Source: JBKBII01 sp046299415
GTDB taxonomy: Bacteria; Pseudomonadota; Gammaproteobacteria; Ectothiorhodospirales; Ectothiorhodospiraceae
Assembly: GCA_046299415.1 (NCBI GenBank)
Contig: JBKBII010000006.1
Span: 1 to 64,000, forward strand
DNA: 64,000 nucleotides
Direction: 5' to 3'
Shown here piece after piece: positions 16,375 to 25,103 of the stretch (positions are counted from its first letter, which is position 1; the number at the start of each line of letters is the position of its first letter). Under the pieces are notes generated by a model, which did not search any database, was not told the DNA's origin, and saw nothing but the letters and a program-made list of their open reading frames with translations. The position numbers and the translations under genes were made by a program.

Positions 16375-19300
16375 ATGACGATTCGGCGAGCAGGGCGAGG
16401 GGATATGCGGGTTCGTCTCGAGACGCCAGCCTCGTCGTGCGCGATTGCCTTGCAGTGGCACTCGATCGGCTCGCAGCCGTCGGTGTATTGCCCATCGAGA
16501 GGGCGAGACGAACGGGTAAGTCGATGGGCACAGTGGATCCAACAGGCTCGACGTGGCGAGGCGCCAGAGCCGATCGATGGATATGGGCGTCGAGACACGT
16601 CGCGCGCTTGCAGACGTCGATTTCCCGGCTTTCTGGTGGGGCTCGGGTGGTGTGTTTTGTCATTTGCGAGCTCGGCGGTCTTTGCTGCGAGCGTCGTTTC
16701 GACGACGTGTCCTGACCCATCAGCGGCAATGCTCGCGTGTGCGGGTGACGATCCGGCTTTCGATGACGGTGACTTCCTTTTTCCCGGCATTGCGGCGTGC
16801 GGCTCATCGTCTTTCGGCTGGAACGCCGGTACGGTACTGCGGGTTTCGTTGAGCGGCGACGCAGCTGACGACCGGCACCAAAATCTCGGTGTGGCGGCTG
16901 GCTCGAGCGCGAACCTCGGGCACGAGCAGCGCGTCGGCAGCGGTCCGCCTGGGCGCGTTATGCGAGCCCCCGGCGCCGAGGACTCTGCGCTGGATTCGGG
17001 ATCAATTGCGGGATTGCCGGCAGGTGACGACGGTTCCGCTGCCGCTGCGTCTGTCGATGATTCCCGAGGTGAATGGCGTGCATGGAGTTCAGCGCGGCGA
17101 GCATTGTCGAGCGTGCAGCAGGTGCGTCGGGCGATCAACGATCGTGCCTTGACCCTGCGCGTCTCTGCTGAGTTGGAGCGTGCGGACGCTTTAGGTTGGC
17201 GAGCGGAAGGTTTTTCGTTTGAGCATGTGGCGACCGCTGGTGCTGCATCGGGACGAGTGGCTGGAGATCCTGCTGATGGAGGTTCTCATGCGGCTGTTGT
17301 CGCGCCAGAGAGCAGCCCCTCTGTGTTGATCGCTGAAGTCGTGGTTGCGCCCGGAGATTGGCCGTCCCTTCAGGGTTTGAAGGTTAAGTGTTGGCGCGAT
17401 CGTTCGTCTCCAGCGATGAGCTCGGTGCTGCGCTGCGATGATTTGAGCCTGTTAACGACGCTCGTCACCACAGATGGAGTGCGGCGGACACCGACGATGG
17501 GGCCAGTGGCGTTGTCAGGGCGGTCAACGGTGGATCTGCGGACCGGTGATGTCGCGCTGCGAGCGTCAGGTCGACTGGAAGGAGGACACGAACAGGCGCG
17601 GTTCGCGCTGTCACTCGGTCCTGATCCGGACTCTGAGGCTAGCCTTGATCGCGAGCGTGGCATGGAAACCGCGGCTGGTGTCGGGCGTGAGCGCGACGGG
17701 CTCAGCCTGGTGGGCTCGCTGATGTCTTTGCCGGGACTCGAATGCACGCCGCACGCGGCTCATGACTTTGCCGTCGCGATTGAGATGCCGGGAGCGATGA
17801 TCGCGTCGGTTGTCGCGATCGAGCCCGCCGCGAGGTGGCTCGATCGGGCGATCGATGCGCAGGATGCTGCGATGGTGTCGAGCACGCTCGGCCTCACAGA
17901 TCACGCTTGGCGTGACTTGAAGTGGCAGGCCGGGATGCTCTCAGGCCGTGCCTGTGGTTCGTCGGCGTTGGGTTTGCGTTCGGCGGATCTCTTCGTCGAA
18001 GCCTTGAGTGTGGAGCATCCGAGCGGCGCACCGGCTTTCGAATCGCTTGATGCGCGTGTTTCATTTAAGTCACAGGGTCCGACCTCGACACTGCGTGGCG
18101 AGATTTTTGGAGGTGTTGGCTTGGTCAGGCCGTGGTTTTTTGAATGGGATGCGTCGGCGCCGTGGACAGTTGCTGCGCGTTTCAGCCCTCAAGCGCTGGA
18201 GGTCACTGGCGACCTCGGTGCGACGAGTGTCAGGTATGCGTCGCACGATGGTGGTGGACGCTGGACGGCTGAGCTCGTCGGTTCGGCACTCGATACGCTG
18301 TGGAGAGACTGGGTCGTGCCGGCTGTGTCACCAGGTGTGTTGGCCGATCTATCGCTTGAGGGAACGCTGGATCTGCGCTTGACGGGTGATGGCGATGGCC
18401 TCGAGTGGGCTACGGTGCGCGGCCACGTGACAACGCTCAGCGATCGGCGCGAACGCGTGTCTGCCGAAGATTTGCGAGTTGATTTCTCTTGGCGTGTTGA
18501 TGGAGAGGCGCCGGTTTCAAGTTGGTCGTGGGGTGCCGCTCGGTTGTGGCAGCTGGAGTTTGGTGCGCATCAGAGTCTTTGGCGGTTCGCGGGGACGCGT
18601 TTGGAGAATGTTGGTGCCATCGAATGGCCCCTGTTCGATGGTGCGCTGCGGGCGACTCAGTTTCGTCTCGATTGGCCTGGCAGCAGTGCGGCTGATCCCA
18701 ACACGCAGGCTGCGGTTGCGCGGCCGGGTTTGAACATGCTCGCATCGCCGCCGGCGGTGACTTTTGAGGGTGGGGTGAGGCCGATCGATCTTGGGGTTTT
18801 GGTGCCGGCACTCGGTGGGCCGCCGTTGCGCGGTGCGATTGCGGGGATCGTGCCACGGGTCACAGGAACACCGGAACGTTTGGCGGTCGATGGGGTGTTG
18901 GAGATCGATGTATTCGACGGCCGGATTTTTGTGCGAGACATCGTCATCGATGATCTCTTTGGGCGCGCGCCACGCTTGGCCTGGTCGGCAGATTTTTCTC
19001 GCCTCGATCTTGCGCTGTTGACCGGGGCGCTTGACGTAGGCTTGATCGAGGGGCGCGTTTCGGGCTACCTGCGTGACGTCGAGTTGGTCGATGGTTCGCC
19101 TGTTGCGTTGGATTTTTGGTTGTCGAGCGACGAGCGCGCACCGGGCCGGCGGCGAATTTCGCAACGTGCAGTGAATAATCTTGCTGATGCTGGCGGTGCT
19201 CAGGCGGCATTGTCACGGACGTTTCTGCGATTTTTTGAGAGCTTTGGCTATCGGCGATTGGGTGTGGGCTGCCGGCTGCAGGGCGATCGCTGTGCGATGC

Positions 19301-19455
19301 GCGGCCTGAGCGATGTGGCGAATGGCGGCTTCGTGATCGTCGAGGGGTCAGGGCTGCCACGCCTCGATCTAATCGGTTACGAACGTGAGGTCGATTGGCC
19401 GGCCTTGGTCGAGCGTCTGCGCTCGATCCCAGATCGTGAGATGGAGGTGCGTTAG
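16375..19455 (+). CDS. YdbH-like intermembrane bridge protein
   Basis: A 1026-residue protein with one hydrophobic anchor (about 82-105, FLVGLGWCVLSFASSAVFA) and a long beta-rich body, as in AsmA-like proteins that bridge inner and outer membranes. The last 250 residues match the YdbH C-terminal domain pattern: VRPIDLGVLVPALGG, DGVLEIDVFDGRIFVRDIVI, SADFSRLDLALLTGALDVGLIEG, AVNNLADAGG, FFESFGYRRLGVGCRLQGDRCAM and GFVIVEGSGLPRL. E. coli YdbH works with YnbE in phospholipid transport to the outer membrane, redundantly with TamB and YhdP. The first 80 residues are Arg-rich and the real start may be internal. The neighbouring DUF1318 lipoprotein supports the call. Confidence 0.78.
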   Translation: MTIRRAGRGDMRVRLETPASSCAIALQWHSIGSQPSVYCPSRGRDERVSRWAQWIQQARRGEAPEPIDGYGRRDTSRACRRRFPGFLVGLGWCVLSFASSAVFAASVVSTTCPDPSAAMLACAGDDPAFDDGDFLFPGIAACGSSSFGWNAGTVLRVSLSGDAADDRHQNLGVAAGSSANLGHEQRVGSGPPGRVMRAPGAEDSALDSGSIAGLPAGDDGSAAAASVDDSRGEWRAWSSARRALSSVQQVRRAINDRALTLRVSAELERADALGWRAEGFSFEHVATAGAASGRVAGDPADGGSHAAVVAPESSPSVLIAEVVVAPGDWPSLQGLKVKCWRDRSSPAMSSVLRCDDLSLLTTLVTTDGVRRTPTMGPVALSGRSTVDLRTGDVALRASGRLEGGHEQARFALSLGPDPDSEASLDRERGMETAAGVGRERDGLSLVGSLMSLPGLECTPHAAHDFAVAIEMPGAMIASVVAIEPAARWLDRAIDAQDAAMVSSTLGLTDHAWRDLKWQAGMLSGRACGSSALGLRSADLFVEALSVEHPSGAPAFESLDARVSFKSQGPTSTLRGEIFGGVGLVRPWFFEWDASAPWTVAARFSPQALEVTGDLGATSVRYASHDGGGRWTAELVGSALDTLWRDWVVPAVSPGVLADLSLEGTLDLRLTGDGDGLEWATVRGHVTTLSDRRERVSAEDLRVDFSWRVDGEAPVSSWSWGAARLWQLEFGAHQSLWRFAGTRLENVGAIEWPLFDGALRATQFRLDWPGSSAADPNTQAAVARPGLNMLASPPAVTFEGGVRPIDLGVLVPALGGPPLRGAIAGIVPRVTGTPERLAVDGVLEIDVFDGRIFVRDIVIDDLFGRAPRLAWSADFSRLDLALLTGALDVGLIEGRVSGYLRDVELVDGSPVALDFWLSSDERAPGRRRISQRAVNNLADAGGAQAALSRTFLRFFESFGYRRLGVGCRLQGDRCAMRGLSDVANGGFVIVEGSGLPRLDLIGYEREVDWPALVERLRSIPDREMEVR

Positions 19456-19863
19456 GACGGCGTCGATCGTTTTGGTTCAGCGCTGGTGATGCTGGCTTGG
19501 CGTAGGTTGAACGCGATTTCGAGCTGCATCCCAAAGCCGACCTTTGATCGTGATGAGTATTGCCAGACTGGATCTGATTTCCGGGGCTTTCTCTGACACA
19601 CCGTGAGTTTGGATTGGTCTGAACTTGAGTGTCTTGACGTGTCGTTTGGGACGGTGTTTTCGGTGATTGTGGCGGGGATCGGCGTGGTGGGGATGTTGAC
19701 GCTCAGGGGGTGAAAAGTGGCTGATGAAAACAGGGTGGGTGCTGTGGGTCGGGCGCTGGCTATCGGGACGTCTGGTGGACTCGGTCGTGCCGCTGAGCGT
19801 GCGACCGGACGTTGTGAGTGGCTCGTGGACGTGGCTGGACGAAATGAGGGTGATGCGGGCGCT
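19456..19863. other. Spacer between YdbH-like and DUF1318 genes
   Basis: About 400 bases. I searched for a ynbE-like short lipoprotein frame and found none; the only short plus-strand frame here, near 19490-19600, has no lipobox. An in-frame ATG at 19717 could extend the downstream gene, but the added residues show no signal peptide. Confidence 0.45.
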
Positions 19864-20586
19864 GTGCGACGGACGGGGAGGCCAACCGGTCGTGCGCTGT
19901 GGACGCTTTTTCTGACGCTGTTTTTGGCGGGTTGCGTGACAATCAATATCTACTTTCCGGCGGCGGCTGCTGAGGAGGCGGCGCGCGAAATCGTGCGCGA
20001 TGTGTTGCACCTTGATGCATTGCCGGGCGCGCCGCCGGGCACGTCTTCGGGGGAGGCGCTGGAGGGCGGTGAGATACGACGCAGCGAAGAGCGGAGTGCG
20101 ATCGAACCTCAAGAGCCGCTGGTCTCATGGGTTGTGGGTGATCGTCCAGAGGCGGTGCGACCGCCGATGGCAACGACCGGGGCACGGGCGTGGCAGGTTT
20201 TGAGCGCGTTGGTGACGCCAGCGCAGGCGCAGACGCCGAATATTCGCATCGAGACGCCGGCGACGCAGCGGCTGCGTGCATCGATGCGGTCGCGAGACAG
20301 CGAGCTGCGACCGTTTTATCAGGCGGGTGCGATCGGGTTCGGGAACGATGGGTCGGTGGCCATCCGCGATCTGTCTGCTGCGCCGTTGCGCGATCGCCAG
20401 ACGTTGCAGCGATTGGTGGCCGAGGAGAACGCCGATCGCGATGCGCTGTATCGCGAGCTGGCGCGTGCCAACGACCGTCCCGACTGGGAGAGTCAGATTC
20501 GGGCCACGTTTGCGCGCGTGTGGATCGATGAGGCGCCCTCGGGGTATTACGTTCAGGATCGATCGGGTCAGTGGGCGCGGAAGTGA
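19864..20586 (+). CDS. DUF1318 (YdbL-like) lipoprotein
   Basis: Starting at the GTG at 19864 gives about 240 residues: a short basic segment, a hydrophobic core and the lipobox LAGC, with CVTINIYFPAAAAEEAA at the mature N-terminus. After a variable Ser/Pro/Glu linker comes the DUF1318 domain (about 155-240): RLRASMRSRDSELRPFYQAGAIGFGNDG, LVAEENADRDALYRELARAN and APSGYYVQDRSGQWARK. In E. coli, YdbL is encoded with YdbH and the lipoprotein YnbE. Here lipid anchor and DUF1318 domain occur in one protein, as also seen in some other proteobacteria. It likely serves the same outer-membrane lipid transport route. The start is uncertain. Confidence 0.78.
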   Translation: MRRTGRPTGRALWTLFLTLFLAGCVTINIYFPAAAAEEAAREIVRDVLHLDALPGAPPGTSSGEALEGGEIRRSEERSAIEPQEPLVSWVVGDRPEAVRPPMATTGARAWQVLSALVTPAQAQTPNIRIETPATQRLRASMRSRDSELRPFYQAGAIGFGNDGSVAIRDLSAAPLRDRQTLQRLVAEENADRDALYRELARANDRPDWESQIRATFARVWIDEAPSGYYVQDRSGQWARK

Positions 20587-20661
20587 TGGTGGCTCGTCGA
20601 GTCGATCGCCGTCAGGGGCTGAGCTTGTTACCGTAGGGCCTGGTTCAGTCAGGAGTGGGTG

Positions 20662-21987
20662 ATGTCGTCGTTGACCGCTTGGGTGAAGCGAGCTGATTGG
20701 TGGCTGCACGATGCTGATCTTGCGGGGCAGCCACTGTGGTTGCGTGCGCCGCTGAGCGTCGCCCGGCTAGGCGCGGCGCTGGTGCGCGAGGTTACCGAGG
20801 GGCAGCTGACGTTGCGTGCCATGAGTTTGGTCTACACGACGTTGTTGTCGATGGTGCCGTTTCTGGCGTTGGCGTTCTCGGTGCTCAAGGGCTTTGGTGC
20901 ACATAACGCGATCGAGCCGTTTTTGGCCGGGTTGTTCGAGCCGTTGGGGGAGCAGGGCGCGGAGTTGAGCACTTTGGTGATCGGCTTCGTCGACAATATG
21001 CGGGTCGGTGTTCTGGGCTTCGTCGGACTGGCTTTTCTGGTGTACACGGTCATTGCGCTGGTGCAGAAGATCGAAGCCGCATTCAACGCCAGCTGGCGCA
21101 TTCGTACGCAGCGTAACCTGGCCCAGCGCTTTTCCAATTACTTGTCGGTGATTTTGATCGGACCGTTACTGGTGGTGTCGGCGCTGGGGATCACGGCATC
21201 GGTGATGAGTTCGACCTTGATGCAGCAGTTGATCGCGGTCGAGCCATTCGGGGAGCTGATCCTCGTGGCGAGCCGGTTGGTGCCGTATCTGCTGATCATC
21301 ACGGCGTTTACGTTCGTTTATATCTTTGTGCCGAATACGCGGGTGCGGCTTGGCCCGGCCTTGATCGGTGGCGTGGTGGCCGGTTTGTTGTGGCAGAGCG
21401 CGGGTTGGGTGTTCGCTTCGATGGTGGCGGGGTCAGGTAACTACGCTGCGATTTACTCAAGCTTTGCCGTCGTTATCTTGTTGTTGATCTGGATTTATGT
21501 GGCGTGGTTGATCTTGCTCGTTGGCGCCAGCGTGGCCTTTTATGTCCAGCATCCTGAGTATTTGCGGTTGCGCGGGCGCGAATTGCGCCTGTCTGCGGCG
21601 TCGGTCGAGCGCATTGGTTTGGCGACGCTGGGCGAAATCGGAAGGCGTTTCTTGACCGGTGAGCCCGCGCCCTCGGCGCGCGATTTGAGCGCGAGGTTGG
21701 GCTTGCCGGGTGAGGCGATCGAGGATGCGTTGACGCGGCTCGTGCGTGCGGAGCTCGTCTTGCGGATTGAAAATGACACCGAACCACGCTTTGCGCCAGC
21801 GCGCGATCTTGCGGCAATCAAACTCGATGAAGTCGTCGAGGCGCTGCGTTCGGATCGAGATGACGCGTTGGCTCAAACGGTGCGCCTGGCGGGTGCTTTA
21901 GCGGGTGTTGCCGATGATCTGGATCGTCGGCGGCGAGAAGCCCTCGTGGGGCAATCGCTGCGCGATGTTCTCGAGGCACAGCGCTGA
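20662..21987 (+). CDS. YihY/BrkB-family inner-membrane protein
   Basis: 441 residues. AGGAG lies six bases before the ATG at 20662. Six or so membrane helices in the N-terminal 290 residues carry the family text: TLRAMSLVYTTLLSMVPFLALAF, GFVGLAFLVYTVIALVQKIEAAFN, FVYIFVPNTRVRLGPALIGG and YSSFAVVILLLIWIYVAWLILLVGA. The C-terminal 130 residues form a soluble winged-helix-like region (IGRRFLTGEPAPSARDLSARLGLP). Once annotated as ribonuclease BN in error, the family is now regarded as membrane proteins of unknown, possibly transport, role. It closes the envelope gene run that starts with YdcF. Confidence 0.92.
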   Translation: MSSLTAWVKRADWWLHDADLAGQPLWLRAPLSVARLGAALVREVTEGQLTLRAMSLVYTTLLSMVPFLALAFSVLKGFGAHNAIEPFLAGLFEPLGEQGAELSTLVIGFVDNMRVGVLGFVGLAFLVYTVIALVQKIEAAFNASWRIRTQRNLAQRFSNYLSVILIGPLLVVSALGITASVMSSTLMQQLIAVEPFGELILVASRLVPYLLIITAFTFVYIFVPNTRVRLGPALIGGVVAGLLWQSAGWVFASMVAGSGNYAAIYSSFAVVILLLIWIYVAWLILLVGASVAFYVQHPEYLRLRGRELRLSAASVERIGLATLGEIGRRFLTGEPAPSARDLSARLGLPGEAIEDALTRLVRAELVLRIENDTEPRFAPARDLAAIKLDEVVEALRSDRDDALAQTVRLAGALAGVADDLDRRRREALVGQSLRDVLEAQR

Positions 21988-22162
21988 GCGGGTCAAGAGC
22001 TGGATGATGAAATCTGTCTGGTGAGTGGATCGTCAGGCCGGCGATCGGCTGCGCGGCGTTGCACGCGGGTTGCGCAATGCCCAGAATGCCGCGCTCACTG
22101 ATTCGAGGTCACGCTCTGGCGTTTGTGAGCGGTCATTCGAGCGGCTTTTGCGGAGAGGCGCG

Positions 22163-23107
22163 ATGTCTTTTGAGCCGGTGGTGTTGTTCTTCTTGCTCGG
22201 CGCGATCGCGGGCTTGGCCAAGTCCGATCTGAAGATTCCTGCGGCCATCTATGAGGCGCTGTCGATTTTCTTGTTGCTTGCCATCGGTTTGATGGGGGGC
22301 GTCAAGCTCGCTCAATCAAACTTGCTCGAGCTGTTGTGGCCGTCGTTCTGGATTTTGTTGTTTGGTGCAGCGATTCCGTTGGTCGGCTATCCGGTGTTGC
22401 GTTATCTCGGTCGCCTGGATCGGCCCAATGCGGCGTCGATCGCTGCGCATTACGGCTCGGTTTCGGTTGTGACGTTCTCGGTCGCTGTGGCCTTTTTGGT
22501 GCATCGTGAACTCAAGTATGAGGGGCACATGATCGTGTTTCTTGTGCTGCTGGAGGTCCCGGCACTGGTCATCGGGGCGCTGCTGGCGCGCATGGGGCAA
22601 GGACCGACCCGCTGGGGCAAGATGTTTCACGAGGTGTTTTTCGGCAAAAGCATCTTGCTGCTGACCGGCGGCTTGGTCATCGGATTCGTTGCGGGGCCGG
22701 ATCAGATTGCGCCCCTGGACGCGCTGTTTTTCGATTTGTTCAAGGGCGTTCTGGCGCTGTTTTTGTTGGAGATGGGTTTGGTGGCGGCGAGCCGCATGGC
22801 GGACTTTCGCACTTACGGGCCTTTTCTGATTTTCTTTGCGATCGCGACTCCAATCGGATCGGCGATCACGGGAGTTTTGTTGGGTTGGATGCTGGGACTG
22901 AGCCAGGGCGGGGCGTTGTTGCTGGCGACGCTGTACGCATCGGCGTCCTATATCGCTGCGCCGGCGGCGATGCGCATCGCGGTGCCGAAGGCGAACCCCG
23001 GCTTGTCAATCGGCGCGGCTCTGGGCGTGACCTTTCCGTTTAATATTTTTTTTGGCATCCCGTTGTATTTCTGGATGACGGGCTTGCTCTACGGCGCCGG
23101 ACCATGA
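22163..23107 (+). CDS. sbtA: SbtA-type sodium-dependent bicarbonate permease (DUF897)
   Basis: 314 residues with about ten membrane helices. GGAGAGG precedes the ATG at 22163. Family text includes LLGAIAGLAKSDLKIPAAIYEALSIFLLLAIGLMGGVKL, AAHYGSVSVVTFSVAVAFL, FFGKSILLLTGGLVIGF, LLEMGLVAASRM and TLYASASYIAAPAAMRIAVPKANPGLSI. SbtA imports bicarbonate with sodium at the inner membrane and is part of carbon-concentrating mechanisms in cyanobacteria and some chemolithoautotrophs. The PII-like gene 223 bases downstream is its expected regulator. Substrate is inferred from family and context; some DUF897 members occur in heterotrophs. Confidence 0.88.
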   Translation: MSFEPVVLFFLLGAIAGLAKSDLKIPAAIYEALSIFLLLAIGLMGGVKLAQSNLLELLWPSFWILLFGAAIPLVGYPVLRYLGRLDRPNAASIAAHYGSVSVVTFSVAVAFLVHRELKYEGHMIVFLVLLEVPALVIGALLARMGQGPTRWGKMFHEVFFGKSILLLTGGLVIGFVAGPDQIAPLDALFFDLFKGVLALFLLEMGLVAASRMADFRTYGPFLIFFAIATPIGSAITGVLLGWMLGLSQGGALLLATLYASASYIAAPAAMRIAVPKANPGLSIGAALGVTFPFNIFFGIPLYFWMTGLLYGAGP

Positions 23108-23330
23108 CGCGCATGACTCGACGAAAAGCGCGCGCGCCTCGTGAGGCTCGGGTGGTTGTTGAGCGCAGTCGTCGTTTCGGTGTGAGGGATCGATCCTGAG
23201 GCGCGTGTGGCTGACTCGCGAGGGAGTCGCGGGCGTTCGAGGCGCACCGGAGAGCACGACCGAAGTGATATTCGACCGCGGTAGTGGCGCAGACGGTGAC
23301 GGATGAATCCGATGGAGCGAAGCAGGCGAT

Positions 23331-23621
23331 ATGAGTGAGACACCGATGCAGTTGTTGACGATCGTCGGCGAGGCGATTCTTGAGGATTGGATCATTGAGG
23401 ACATCCGTCGTCTTGGTGCTCGTGGCTACACGATTACCGATGCGCGCGGAAGTGGCACGCACGGAACGCGGCGTGGCAACTGGAAGGCTGGCGGGAATAT
23501 TCGCGTTGAGGTCGTGGGGCCAGAACCGCTGTGTCGCTCGATCGCGGACCACTTGGCTCGGGAGTACGAACAGGATTACGGTCTTTTGATGTTCACTTCG
23601 CCGGTCACGTTGCGAAACTAG
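23331..23621 (+). CDS. PII-like regulator of the SbtA permease (SbtB-like)
   Basis: 96 residues with the compact ferredoxin-like PII fold: MQLLTIVGEAILEDWIIEDIRRLGARGYTITDARGSG, a T-loop region GTHGTRRGNW, then NIRVEVVGPEPLCRSIADHL and DYGLLMF. Cyanobacterial SbtB trimers bind adenylyl nucleotides and bind SbtA to control bicarbonate uptake. The cyanobacterial C-terminal Cys-containing R-loop is missing; the protein stops soon after MFTSPV. Adjacency to sbtA is the main reason for calling it SbtB-like instead of a GlnB/GlnK protein, and no Tyr uridylylation motif (Y51 type) is visible. Confidence 0.85.
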   Translation: MSETPMQLLTIVGEAILEDWIIEDIRRLGARGYTITDARGSGTHGTRRGNWKAGGNIRVEVVGPEPLCRSIADHLAREYEQDYGLLMFTSPVTLRN

Positions 23622-23780
23622 ACTCCTGAACGAGCAGGATGTTGAGGCGAGCTCGAGAGCGCTGGTTGGCCCGTTTCATGGTGGCGTCAAGCGGACGCGA
23701 AGATTGATGAGGGCGCCGTCCCCGAGTGGGGCTGGGCGCCGGATGGGCTGGAGGTGATCTTTTTGGGCTGTCGTTCGGAT

Positions 23781-24248
23781 TCAGGAGGCGCTGATAGGGG
23801 CAGGCGTATCACGGCTCGTGGGTTCGCGGTGGCGGTCGACCGCTTGCTGGACTCGATCGAGCATTTGTCCGGAGATCCGTTCGACCAGCGAGCCAGCCGC
23901 CCGTCGCGCTGCCATTTCGAGCAACGTCGAGCCGAGCTGATATTGGAGTTCGAATGCGACGCGGGTGTGAGAGGCGTCTTCGCGGCTCAGATGGTAAGCG
24001 CCGCTATTGCGGATTCCGCGAATCGACCGCCACGCAAAGCGATCGGGCTCTACGGATTCGGTAACTTCGACATCGAATGAGAATGGGCGCCCCAACACTT
24101 CGACAGTCCACCGCCATTGGTTGTCACCAAGGTCGACGATTTCAGTGACGTGGTCGCAGAAACAGGTGAAATTCGGGACGTGCGCGAGCTGGCGGAACAC
24201 CTCTTGCGGTGTGCCGCGAAGAACGACGCTGTGACGAATTTTTTGCAT
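23781..24248 (-). CDS. SRPBCC (START-like, polyketide-cyclase type) protein
   Basis: 155 residues. The family opening MQKIRHSVVLRGTPQEVFRQLAHVPNFTCF is followed by a beta-rich cavity domain (WRWTVEVLGRPFSFDVEVTE, RFAWRSIRGIRNSGAYHL, TRVAFELQYQLG) and a long C-terminal helix (LVERISGQMLDRVQQAVDR). Such proteins bind hydrophobic ligands; no specific ligand can be named. The ATG at 24248 has GAGGG upstream, preferred over an ATG 57 bases earlier. It is convergent with the sbtB gene, so it is probably not functionally linked. Confidence 0.8.
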   Translation of the reverse strand: MQKIRHSVVLRGTPQEVFRQLAHVPNFTCFCDHVTEIVDLGDNQWRWTVEVLGRPFSFDVEVTESVEPDRFAWRSIRGIRNSGAYHLSREDASHTRVAFELQYQLGSTLLEMAARRAAGSLVERISGQMLDRVQQAVDRHREPTSRDTPAPISAS

Positions 24249-25103
24249 CGGTGCGACCCTCGACGGAATGGCTGTGGTGCGATTGGGATGACAGTGTCTC
24301 GGCAAAAGGCCGTGTCGTGTCGTTACTCGTGCTTGGCCTGCTGGCCTTGACCGTGGACGTAGAGCGCGCGGAAGTTTTTGTGGCCCTAGAACCGCTGGCA
24401 GCTAAAACACCCAGAGGTTCCCCGGGGCGCGCTGTCTTGCGTTTGTGATTCTCGAGTCGGTCATTTGAGCGATGACTGGCTGAGCGATGGTTGAACGAGC
24501 CGCGATTGGATGGGTATATGTACTCGTTGTTGAGTGATTGATCGAATACACGAACACGTTACAGGTACGGGCATCGGCCGGAAGGCTCAGTTGGTGTTGG
24601 TTGCGCACGACAGACGTCGCCAGCCCGGGTCTCGGTGGCGCGAGGCTTTTGCCGGCGCCGCTGCAGGCGCGTCGTTATACCATTGGGCGCTTTCCAATCC
24701 CGGCCGTGGCGTGCAAGATCAAAGAGGGGCCATCGTCTGCAGAGCCCTTGGCGACTGGATGGCGATCCGTCCACGGCGTTGATTTGAGCGAGAGCGTTAA
24801 ACTTGGGCGTCAGCGGGAGGGTGGCGTTGGAGCGTCAGCGGCTGTCGGTGTTTAGGTTGGCGCTGGCGGGCCGTCCGAGGTGTCGAACAGGGTCGCCGGC
24901 GGCGTGAAGTGTCGTCCATTGGTATGCCGCAGGTTGCGCGGAAGGCACGGGGCTCAAATAGAGCGATGCACGTCGAACAAGACGACGTGCTGCGAACAAA
25001 ACACAAGGGTCGATCGACCAGTGGGTTTGGTTGTCGAGCCGCGGTCGTCGAGATTTCGTCAAATTGAGCGCACCGTTTACGGGCGACGCTGGGGGATGAT
25101 TCC
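24249..25103. other. Gene-free region with an orphan promoter
   Basis: About 850 bases with no supported gene. Features: a sigma70-like promoter at 24491-24520 with nothing recognisable downstream for 580 bases, and a hairpin GCACGTCG/CGACGTGC near 24968-24990. A small RNA or a missed short gene is possible. Confidence 0.45.
24491..24520 (+). promoter_or_regulatory. Sigma70-like promoter, target unknown
   Basis: TTGAAC (24491-24496), 18-base spacer, TATATG (24515-24520). No gene begins within 580 bases downstream. Confidence 0.4.

Noticed and set aside
15999..17138. 379-codon minus-strand frame opposite YdcF and the YdbH-like gene
   Set aside because: Shadow of real genes; Arg/Ser/Pro-rich and without family signal.
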